Positions 55,730-64,000 of a stretch of DNA of 64,000 bases are shown here, one piece after another. The position numbers and the translations under genes are program-made. This stretch comes from Undaria pinnatifida. Lineage: Eukaryota; Sar; Phaeophyceae; Laminariales; Alariaceae. Below the pieces are notes generated by a model. It had not been told where the DNA came from and did no database searches. It was given only the letters and a program-made list of their open reading frames with translations. Every line of letters begins with the position of its first letter. Position 1 is the stretch's first letter. The stretch is from the NCBI GenBank assembly GCA_012845835.1, contig JABAKD010000025.1:6081819-6145818 (forward strand), read 5' to 3'.

Positions 55730-56045
55730 TTTTTGAAAAAATATATACATATATTTATAAAAATACCAAGAAAAAAAAAAGCTATATATACGAAAATATT
55801 TGAATAAAAGATGAAATAATAAAAAAAAAGAATGAAAAAATGAAGTAATGAAAGTAAAAAAATCAATAAAAAAAGAAATGAATAAATCAAAGAATACAAA
55901 TATATAAAAAAAAAAGTAAAAACAAAAATGAAGAAGTAAATGAATGAATAAAATTGAAATAAAAAAAAATAAATAAAAAAAAAATGAAAAACCAACGAGT
56001 AATGAAATAAAATAAAAAATGAGAAATGGAAAAAATATATATATA
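55730..56045. repeat. A-rich low-complexity tract
   Basis: About 315 bases almost wholly A and T on the plus strand, with G as the main other base (AAATGAA, AAATAAA words). It follows block A directly. Confidence 0.9.
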
Positions 56046-57026
56046 AACTTAATTACTTAGGCCTCGTACCCCTCGGAAGTCTCGCTCGGCATATCCTCCC
56101 CCGCCTCAGCCCTTCTCAGCCCGTAATTGCAGAAAAGAAAATTAGTTGCTGGGGAAAAGAACCGTCCCGAAGTTCCTTCAGAAAATTAGTTGCTGGGGAA
56201 ATTACAAATATCTTGGTGCCGAATGCGCTCGGTTGGTGATTCCCTGGCATCTCCGAGTTTTGTCAGCTGGGATCTGGGCTTGGCTCATCAGCTTCGCACC
56301 GCCCAGCACCCCACCGCAGCGCTTTAGCTCGCAGCAACGCAGCGGCGTGCAGTGCCCTGCGATCCCCTGCAGCTCTAGCTTAGCAGAACGCAGCGCTGTG
56401 CTTTGACGTGATTTGCTGCTTTGCCATGCTGCGTGCTTTGCGGTACTTTTATTAGTTCGTACCTGCCAGTAACATTCATTCGCAGCATTATCCCACGTAC
56501 CGGTACTTTGTACATACTACGTTGTTGGATCACAACGCACCCCCAGCTCAGGTCAGCCTATTTTCTAAACATTTTTTTAACTTTTTTTCTTCAACTATTT
56601 TTCACAAGTAACTTTTGTTTTTGGGAGTCCAATTTGCAACTTTGTTCCTTCGGGAGCTGAATATGCATTTTATAGGACGTCCATGCATGCGAGGGGTTTG
56701 AACTTGCATTTTAATAGACGCCCATGCGAGCTTTTTTGTAATGCGCCCAAGGGCACACAGCACAAGGCAACAACAGGAGCAAGCTTAAGCTGTGGATGGA
56801 CCAGTTATGACAATTATTGTATTTTTTTCGTTTTTTAGTTGTTTCCTCATCATTTTTTTTGTACTATCTCCTTTAAATTTGATTCGTTCGAACTCGTTTT
56901 TCATCTTCTTCTGACATTTACAATTGGTCCAGTTTTTCTTTGATTTCTTGCCTTGAGTTTCAACCATTCAACCGGTCGTAATCACAGCTGACGTTTTCAA
57001 TTTATATATAAAAAATATCAATTCTT
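56046..57026. other. No recognisable gene
   Basis: Contains a short direct repeat (GAAAATTAGTTGCTGGGGA at 56139 and 56182) and TGTTGGATCACAA....CCCAGCTCAG near 56523, which recurs near 57698. Confidence 0.45.
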
Positions 57027-57680
57027 TTAAGAGGATATTTTTTTTCCCCCGATGACGCCTGGATTCAACTAACGAAAACCAGGCTTATTTATAAGCGGAG
57101 AGTCTATCTACTAGATAGACCACAAAGTCACATTGCTATCTAATTTTTTCTTGACAAATGACAAAAAACTCACCCACATAGTATATTACAAATACCAACA
57201 ACGCAGCTTATAAAGATGAGTATTGACCCGAAATTCGTCGAACTCACGGCTGACGTCCTTGAAATATTTTCATGAAATAAATATCGATTTTTCATGAGGA
57301 TTATTTTTTTTTTCGATGACACCCGGATTCGAACCAGCGAAGGCCACCAGGATTATACGCGGACAGTCCATGTACTAGACAACAATATTTCACAGCAGCA
57401 GTGGTGTATCTACCAATACTACCATTTTTTACCCAAAAAATAAAAATCATTTTTTTCATGAGGATCATTTTTTTTCTCATATGACCCCTGGATTCAACCA
57501 AAGAACACCAGGCTTATATGTGGACAGTCTATCTACTAGAAGGCCACAAAGTCGCGTTGATATCTATTTATTTCTTCATGAGGATCATTTTCTTTCCCCG
57601 ATGACACCGGGATTCGAACCTACGAGAAGACCTTGAGGCTTATAGTAGTACATACCGGTACTACTACACCAGGTTTGTAA
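57027..57680 (-). repeat. Array of four tRNA-like units
   Basis: Units near 57045-57130, 57300-57385, 57480-57555 and 57595-57660. Each begins on the plus strand with GAGGAT.ATTTTTTT and GATGACACC.GGATTCGAACC; on the minus strand this is a B box (GGTTCGAATCC) preceded by CTAGTA..TAGAC, an A-box-like stretch. Arms do not all pair, so these are tRNA-derived repeats, not functional tRNAs. Confidence 0.65.
57150..57275 (-). repeat. Family C repeat inserted in the tRNA-like array
   Basis: AAAAACTCACCCACATAG, AAATACCAACAACGCAGC, then the terminal frame at 57216 reading MSIDPKFVELTADVLEIFS. Confidence 0.88.
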
Positions 57681-58087
57681 ATACTATCAGGTACTACGCT
57701 GTTGGATCACAATACACGCCCAGCTCAGATCAGTCCGGCTTTATACAGCCCAGCAGCGCACCGTAGCGCCGTGCGGAGCCGTGCGGTGCGGTGCCGTGTG
57801 CCCTTCGTATTCGATCTTGCACGGCCCCCTGTTTTTTCCCCCACGCAAAGTACCCCCGTACCGCCGATCAGAACGTAACACCGGTACCAAAAGCACACAA
57901 CAAGTCAATTTCCATTGCACAAGCAGCTCTTGGCATTATCAAATCGTTGTCCGCACCAAATCGTGGGCCCCTTCTTTCTGCCCCCTTCACGTGTTTTTAG
58001 TTGCATTCTTCCTTGCCTTGCGCGAGCGTAGCGGACGGCGCCCAGCCGCCCGCGAGCGAAGCCCTTGTATATACTGCAACCATACCA
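57681..58087. other. No recognisable gene
   Basis: Frames here run antisense to the LINE tail that follows. Nothing supported. Confidence 0.35.
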
Positions 58088-58575
58088 TTTTACATGTAGA
58101 TGTCCTCCCCCGCTCCCCCTTCCCCCTCCTCTCCTCCCCCCCCCCTCCTGCCCCCCCTTCCCCTTCGCCCCGGCCGCTTAGAGATAATGACGGTGGATGG
58201 TGCTGCCGCAGCCTTTCTTTGCGTGTCGCTCTGCAGCTTTGCGTCTCTCTCATGCCAACTCCGCATGAACAACTTGACTTCCTCCTCTGCTCGTCAAAAT
58301 CATCTGCCAGCCTTATGAGCAGCCTTTCGTCACCCTTCGAATTTCATTCCAAAGACCGACATATTCTCATTCTCATGACACATCCCAGTCTCACTTTCTC
58401 TTGCCCCCTTGAGTAGCCCTTGCCCTCGACAAGCACCCTTAACACCACCCTCTGTAGCAAACGCTCCTCCCCCATACGTGCTACGAATGCCGCAAACAAT
58501 ATACTCCGTTTTGCGCACTATCGCCTCTGTGCTCTCGCAAGCTGTCTTGGCAAGCGCGTCGCCGTACGACAGGGT
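58088..58575 (-). pseudogene. LINE C-terminal tail, minus strand
   Basis: The minus strand from 58575 reads LSYGDALAKTACESTEAIVR then KTEYIVCGIRSTYGGGAF. Across frame changes come ENMSVFGMKFEG, FMRSWHERDAKLQSDTQR and KAAAAPSTVIISKRPG, then the usual G-rich stretch (C-rich on the plus strand, 58090-58175). It matches 32830-33290 and 35570-36300. Active-site domains are absent. Confidence 0.78.
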
Positions 58576-58880
58576 TGGTTTCCCTTGCCGCCTCGGTAAG
58601 GCATGCTCCGAAGCATGCCCTAGCAGGCTTGTAGCGAGTGGGGGGGGGGCTTTCTGGTAGGGTGTAAGGCCGGACTTACCCTCAAAGAGTGATACCTTCT
58701 TGCTGCTGCGTGTGGCCGCTTAGGCGTGGCGGTAAAGCTGGGTCATAATACGTGGTGCGCTAGACATGGTCACCTAAGATTCGCGCGTCGTTTTAGGCAG
58801 CACCGGCGGAGCAGCAATGCTTAATCGGGATGCTCGTGCGCGGAGGCAGGCGCCACCACAAGCCACGCTACGACTCCCAA
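58576..58880. other. No recognisable gene
   Basis: Nothing supported. Confidence 0.35.
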
Positions 58881-59140
58881 GGCTACGGTAGGGGGGGTAC
58901 CCCCTTTTTCACTGGTGTTTTTGAGCCACTCTCACGAGTAGCTCTGTACCCTACGGATGAAGATGGTTTAGGCACTTGGTTTGGCGCCGCTTAGATCACC
59001 TTTGCATTGCGGATTGATTTCGTCAATGTAAAACATAAAGAAAACGTAAGATTGCATAGGAACAAAGGGGTTACTCGCGCGAGTGACCCCTAGCCACTGA
59101 AATAAAAGGCCCGGAAGGGGACCCCCCTACCGTAGCCTGG
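58881..59140. repeat. Inverted-repeat element of about 260 bp
   Basis: Ends GGCTACGGTAGGGGGG and complement (CCCCCCTACCGTAGCC), with a second inner pair of similar words (CTCTCACGAGTAG and TTACTCGCGCGAGTGA). No coding. Target duplication not established. Confidence 0.6.
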
Positions 59141-59831
59141 GTCACGCAGTCTCGGTTTGCGTGGAGGGGACTGCGCCGGCAGGAGGCTGGATTCGACGAC
59201 AAAAGAGGAGGGCGACTGGCGGTCGACGGGCGGGGAAGAGACGGATTGAGCTCTCCCTGAACGAGAATTTTTGTTCTTCAGATCAGCATCGCAAGCTGCG
59301 TGTCGCATTTTGTTATTTTTTGGACGGGGGAGAAGGGGAACCGATTGGAATTGAGTGTAAACGAGAGCAAGTGCGAAGGAGCGGGCCGATTGAGCTAAGG
59401 CGATGAGGCGGCCACGGAGAACCACAGCAGGAGGATGGCACACAGAGACCCACGACCGGCACGCACATCATCATCATGAGAGCAGCGATCGTCCTTTTTT
59501 TATAGGGTTATTTCTACGAGGCAGTAGTACAACATTTTACTTACCTCACTGATTTTTAAAGGTTTGTAGAAGAGTTGTATACCCTTCACGGGGAACGACA
59601 CGCCGCAAATTTCAATTTTCAGGCACGGGCGTCGTAGCTGCGCTGCAACCTGTCACATAACACGGGAAGGAGAGGCGATCCTTAATATCTGTCCTGTGGT
59701 TTTTGGTTCCATTGCCGTTGTTGCACTGCATGCCCGCGGGTCGTCACCCTGACGGGACTCCAGACAGCAGGCGCGTTCGTCTATGCTCACGATTACCGTG
59801 CGGTTCGAACGGTACAGGCAGCCCAACCGCT
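59141..59831. other. No recognisable gene
   Basis: Overlapping frames on both strands (59090-59443) without recognised domains. Confidence 0.35.
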
Positions 59832-60118
59832 GTAGTTTGTAGTCCGCGGGTTGGTTAGTTGTGGGAACAGGGGAACTCTATGCTGTAGTTGAGTGGATAC
59901 CCGCGGCCAAGTAAGTTCAGTTTGCACATTGGACCTTTTCACTTGTGCGCCTTTTTCCGTATCGTGCGTTTTGCGGTAGTTTGTAGTCCGCGGGTTGGTT
60001 AGTTGTGGGAACAGGGGAACTCTATGCTGTAGTTGAGTGGATACCCGCGGCCAATTAAGTTCAGTTTGCACATTAGACCTTTTCACTTGTGCGCCTTTTT
60101 CCGTATCGTGCGTTTTTA
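59832..60118 (+). repeat. 144-bp tandem duplication
   Basis: Units 59832-59975 and 59976-60118 differ at only a handful of positions (for example GGCCAAGTAAG against GGCCAATTAAG). Likely recent. Confidence 0.95.
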
Positions 60119-60164
60119 GGTGGGAAAGCGTAGAATTTCCCGGAAGAATTTTGATTTCATTTGT

Positions 60165-60258
60165 TTTTTCGGATCTTCCTAGGGCTCTAACATCTTTGTG
60201 TGACCACGGACTCTAGATTTTTTACAAGAGTTATTGTGAGGAAACAACAACAACAGGG
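60165..60258 (+). mobile_element. LINE 3' terminus with (CAA)n tail
   Basis: TTCCTAGGGCTCTAACA, GTGACCACGGACTCTAG, GAGTTATTGTGAGGAAACAA and CAACAACAG. Only the last 90 bases of the LINE are present. Confidence 0.75.
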
Positions 60259-60382
60259 TGTTGTCGTGGCGCTTCTATTTCCGCCATCCGGGGCATCGGA
60301 GGACGATGGAACGGCAAACCCGTCGTAGCCTGTCAACGTCAGGCTTGTTCGGGCTCCACGTCATGCAACCTTAAGGCAGTGT

Positions 60383-61611
60383 CTACACCACCTCAGCTTT
60401 CAGCAATCGCACCTTCAACCGTAAGCGCACACCCGGGCTATAAAAAAATTCCATCTTGTACCGCTGGAAGCACGCCCAGGCCCTCTGAAGACGCCGCGAT
60501 ATTTCAATGCTAAGGTGTCTGTCTGCGGTGATAGCCCCACCCAAGTACACCAACTCGATTGTTTGTTTGTATACCTGGGCGGCTGCCATGATTGTGAAGG
60601 GCACCCTCCCCCCGCCTTTGGTTTCCAGGCACATTATCTCCGTTTTAATCCTCGGATACCGTAAGCCCGAACGACGAGCACGCAGTCACGATCACCGTCA
60701 TCATCCTTTCCAGCCCTCCTGGTGATTGCGATACGATGCCCGCATCGTCCGCGTACAGCATACCCCACAATCCCTGCACCTCATCACCCTCCTCCGATCT
60801 TTCTTCTTGTGAAGCACCTTAATCATTGCATCTTTCCATTGTTTCGGTACGCCACCTTCCCTCCACACAGCGACGACGATATCGTGGAAGTTCCAGAGGG
60901 TGTTGAATTCTCCTTTGTCGGCCAAAACCATCAAGAGCTCGGCCGGGAGACCATCGGGCCCTACCGCCTTTCGGTTCGCCAACGCACGGATCGCCTCCTC
61001 TACTCCGTACCTAGAAGGGACATCGTCCAGTGGTCTGCAAGAGGGCCGCTGCTGAAGCTCGTCCACAATGCTCGGATCAAGGGTCGGCGACTTGGTAGTA
61101 AGCAGTTTGTGAAACCACCTCAACCACAGCTCGCGGATGAGGGCATTACCCCGCAGCAATCGACCTTCCTCGTCCTTGATGTACTGCGAGGTAAACGTCC
61201 TCTTCCATTCCACATCCATGTCCTTGAGGTGTTTGGAGAAGCCAATTTGATCACCTTCTCGGATACGCCCTTCGAGTTGGCTAGCGTAATCTTCGAAGAA
61301 CCTCTAAACATCTTCCGCCCGCGTGCGTGTCAGCTGTGTAGTGGTCGCCTTCAAGGCTTGCCGCACACCATGATCGTTTGGAGCAGAACGGACCCGTTCC
61401 TTCGCGTCTTCTCTATCCTGCAATCGTGCGGTCAACTCCGCTCTCGTCTCCTCGGTCGCCCACCAGCCCCTTAGTACTTGTTTGCGCCAAAATAGGGGGC
61501 GCTATGTCGACCGCCTTCGACAGTAGTAGCTTCTCGGTCAGTGATGAGGCAAGCTTGGCTGCTATCGCGTTTTGCAAATTCATCCGGAGATGCGGGTCCG
61601 CGATTATTCTT
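60383..61611 (-). pseudogene. LINE ORF with internal RT deletion
   Basis: Minus strand from 61611: LRMNLQNAIAAKLASSLTEK, FFEDYASQLEGRIREGDQIG, FTSQYIKDEEGRLLRGNALI, then AIRALANRKAVGPDGLPAEL, VWREGGVPKQWKDAMIKVLH and KKKDRR. It then passes straight to WGMLYADDAGIVSQSPGG (YADD complement at 60744-60755) in another frame, then YKQTIELVYLGGAITADRHL and FFYSPGVRLRLKVRLLKAEV. The palm region between fingers and YADD, roughly 150-200 residues in relatives, is missing. The 5' side is cut by a LINE 3' end whose (CAA)n tail lies at 61612. Confidence 0.83.
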
Positions 61612-61838
61612 GGTTGTTGTTGTTGTTGTTCTCACAATTAACTCGCGTAATCAAGTCCGTGGTCACAGGACAGGCTCCAGTCACTCTGGAGCTGAGGAAT
61701 GCCCTAGGGGAAAACACAAACAACCCAAGGTGGTACACGCATATAACACAGCTGACGCAATTCAAGGCTCTACCAGAAACATTTAGAAGCGAAATCGGGA
61801 GTGAGTCTACGTTATGCCAGGTCTAAACCTGGTGCATA

Positions 61839-62338
61839 CAGTAGCGGCTACGGTTTAAGAGAGGTCCGTGCCAGCCCAGTTTCCCTCTCTTAAATCCAGC
61901 TTTTCTGTTATACTGTGTTGGCTACGGTATGAGAGAATATTCTCTTCAATCATATCTCCCTCTCGCGGGAGGTCGCACAGGACTGGCAAATGCGGTGCAT
62001 CTCGCTGGTCCCGAGCGGGTCCACCACACCACAAGTGCCATGGAGGTACTGCCCGCAGACGCCTCTGCATTGGTGATTTGTGGACTTCGGTGGGCCTGGC
62101 GTATGGTCGGGCACAGCTGTGCAGCGACTGCCCGCTGCGCAGGGCATGGTGTCTGCAGCTGCTGTGTGTGATGCGTGTGATGGCCATGTTGTGTGATTTC
62201 CAGTCGCTCGATTTAAGAGAAAATCCTAGACATGAGATCAGTTCTCTCTAAAATCGATTTTGGTCGTGCCAGCCAATTAACCTCTCTGAAACCCGTATTT
62301 TCTCTTGAACATTTTCTCTTAAACCGTAGCCGCTACTG
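61839..62338. mobile_element. 500-bp TIR element with TA target duplication
   Basis: Perfect 24-base termini starting CAGTAGCGGCTACGG, flanked by TA (61837-38 and 62339-40). Excision in silico restores GCATACGTCTC as in the copy at 51172. Subterminal TCTCTTAAA-type words recur. No transposase; it contains a zinc-finger-like fragment. Confidence 0.92.
61950..62147 (-). pseudogene. Cys/His-rich zinc-finger-like fragment inside the 500-bp TIR element
   Basis: A 65-codon minus frame beginning MPCAAG, core NHQCRGVCGQYLHGTCGVVD then MHRICQSC, giving C-x3-C-x5-H-x2-C and a final C-x2-C. The same spacing and several identical residues (CRG.CG..LHG.CG) occur in the fragment at 15087-15455, in an element with different termini. 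The frame stops soon after the last Cys pair. It may be a host-derived domain or the remnant of an accessory transposon protein. Confidence 0.55.
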
Positions 62339-62825
62339 TACGTCTCCTTACTCGCGCCTGAAAATCAGACTATGCCGCCTGCAACCCAAGAAAGACTACC
62401 ACGTATATATTACACGTAGTATCTAGCACTACGCAAACGCACGACAGACGCGAATCAATTAGAAAAAAGAAACAAGGAGCAAATAAGAAGAGAAGGAAAG
62501 GAAAGAAAAGAGAAGAAAGTAAAATTAAAAAACGAAAAGTAAAAGAGAGAAAAGAAAAGAGAAAAAAGCAAAAAAAGGCAAGACGAGAAGAGGAAGGAAG
62601 GAAAGGGAAAGAGAAAAAAAATGTCATACTAGCAGACCCTAGGAACTGACTAAAGACGGCATTGGGCTCATAGAGGGTATCAAGTGCATACTCAAATGGC
62701 ACTGGGGAGAGAACGCAACATGGCGAAGAAGTTAGGGCAGTCTTACGATACGCTATCTTGTGGCGGCCATTGGAAGGCCCACAACTTTCAAGACGAATAG
62801 CTTGCCGGTTTTAGACAACTATCTT

Positions 62826-63329
62826 TTGGACGATTTGGTGCGATGCGGCCTAAAAGGCAAATATTTGCGATCACAAGATTGTGGTCCGACTTGGTATTCT
62901 CCCTAGGTGGGGTCCGCACAGTGACATTACGTACCAATCGTCTATCCACTTGCCGTTGGTCAGATTGTGTGCAAGCCTGTACTGGGCCTATCGTCGGTTA
63001 GTGCTCTGAAACAGGTACGATATACCACAAGCAGGTGTAGCATAGTACGCGTTGAGAGAGGCGTGTTCGTTATCAGTTGTTGCTACTATGCTCAACCGTC
63101 ATCATATCTGTATCATATCCAAGCATACAATCATTATCTTTAGTCTAAACCAATAGCGGCTTTTCAAACTTTCTTGCTAGGAATGTATTTTAGTACCAGG
63201 TAGTGCCATGCTGTCGTGAACAAAAAATCTTTGGAACGACGTCGGCTGTTTACATACATACCTGGTCCAATTATTTGTTTTGCTTTTGATTGCAAAAAAC
63301 AAGAAAACCTCGGCGTCTCGGGATGCTAT
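62826..63329. other. No gene; includes an empty site for the 39386 SINE
   Basis: CTCAACCGTCATCATATC followed directly by TGTATCATATCCAAGC at 63093-63127 matches both flanks of the SINE at 39386-39703. Confidence 0.6.
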
Positions 63330-63652
63330 TTTTTTCTTACACTTCTACTTTTCGGCTTCTGGGCAACAAATCATGGTCACATAGTCACAGGTGTCGTTCC
63401 TTCTTCCCGCCCCATTCTTGCCTTCAACTTCTATCGCTTTTTGCGTTCAGCAATCCCACTACTGGTCCATTTTTCATGGACTGTTGCTAATTCACGCTCT
63501 CGCGCTTTCCGCAAGTCAAATTGTGCACAAGAAAAAGTCCCAACGAATTTATACGAGTATGCACTCGAGGGGGGACTCGAACTCCCGAAACTGACCTATA
63601 TATACGAGGCTCGAGGATAACCTGATACGCCACCGAGGCGACCGGTCTAGAA
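63330..63652 (-). mobile_element. SINE with tRNA-like head, minus copy
   Basis: Complement of 39386-39703: CAAATTGTGCACAAGAAAAA, GTCCCAACGAATTTATACG, the B-box complement GGGGACTCGAACTCCC (63571) and the head complement CGCCACCGAGGCGACC ending at 63650. Confidence 0.82.
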
Positions 63653-64000
63653 GGCATTGGCTGCGCCGTAGAAATCATTGTTTTTGTGTCATCCTATCCC
63701 GTGCCACGCCCCAGACCCACCCTGCTCCATAAATTGGACAAACCTTAACTACTGATACTTGTATGGAGGGCTCCTTACTGCTTCTCGGTTTAAACGAACT
63801 TTGTCTGCTACGCGCAACTCCCTATTGTTTCAACATCAGCCTGACTTCTAGAGTGCAGGCGTCCACCGCATGACAGTATGTGCGAGACAGGAAGCCAACA
63901 AGAGTACGAGTCACCCCTACCGGTTTACCCTGTTCTAAATGGAATGACCTCTAGTAGACGGTGCGCGTGACATTGTCATTCAACAGGTAGGTATTTCCTC
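63653..64000. other. No recognisable gene
   Basis: Nothing supported. Confidence 0.35.

Larger units (their letters stand above)
61612..62825 (-). mobile_element. LINE 3' end, minus strand, split by a 500-bp TIR element
   Basis: (TTG)n at 61615-61630, GTGGTCACAGGACAGGCTCC, GGTGGTACACGCATATAACA to 61838. It resumes at 62339 with CGTCTCCTTACTCGCGCCTG, then the A/G-rich tract 62460-62620, CAGACCCTAGGAACTGACTA and GGCCATTGGAAGGCCCACAA. Confidence 0.87.

Noticed and set aside
57781-58416. 211-codon plus frame
   Set aside because: Antisense to the LINE C-terminal tail on the minus strand; Pro/Ser-rich because of a C-rich tract.

Overview
This is a repeat-dominated window from a nuclear eukaryotic genome. 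I recognise no intact host gene, no rRNA gene, no convincing functional tRNA gene and no CRISPR array. Almost all coding signal comes from broken retrotransposons: one Ngaro/DIRS-type tyrosine-recombinase element, at least six fragments of one non-LTR (LINE) family, and a Ty1/copia scrap. The rest is several non-autonomous repeat families, many nested. The style of the Ngaro and LINE proteins, a CCCTAA telomere-like tract and the long G runs recall stramenopile genomes, possibly a brown alga. That attribution rests on remembered family style, not on a search, and is weak.

Layout. 1-4679: Ngaro-type element (RT, RNase H, tyrosine recombinase, then B1-A2-B2 split direct repeats) sitting in a GT-rich repeat block (4680-5600) that recurs at 54480-55725. 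7085-8260: inverted copies of a G/C-tract repeat here called family B. 12056-13716: a 1.66 kb hairpin, followed by a CATGG-rich palindromic block. 14449-15804 and 16034-16744: TA-flanked terminal-inverted-repeat elements. 20880-24690: a CGATACCTAT-rich region split by family B. 26000-27610: more family B. 30085-38044: LINE fragments in both orientations, the last split by a family B copy. 39386-41132: a tRNA-headed SINE and a copia remnant. 41450-50000: alternating family C, B, D and LINE 3' ends, with a small TIR element. 51588-60258: tandem duplications, minisatellites, the second GT-rich block, a tRNA-like array and LINE tails. 60383-62825: a LINE with an internal RT deletion, then a LINE 3' end split by a 500-bp TIR element. 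63330-63652: a second SINE.

How the parts relate. Families B and C have different bodies but share one end that reads, on one strand, as a short peptide (MSFDEIFDLTAGVYF in B; MSIDLKFVELTADV in C) after the same AGCTTGCAAAGATGAGT context. They differ there by a codon-sized gap. The LINE 3' end, which finishes in (CAA)n, is the commonest landing pad: three separate elements sit within about a dozen bases of one another in its TATA-containing segment. Two TA-flanked elements with different ends both carry a short Cys/His-rich, zinc-finger-like coding fragment.

Confidence is high for the repeat relationships, which come from direct comparison within the window, and for the RT, RNase H, recombinase and LINE assignments. 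It is low for every unassigned reading frame.
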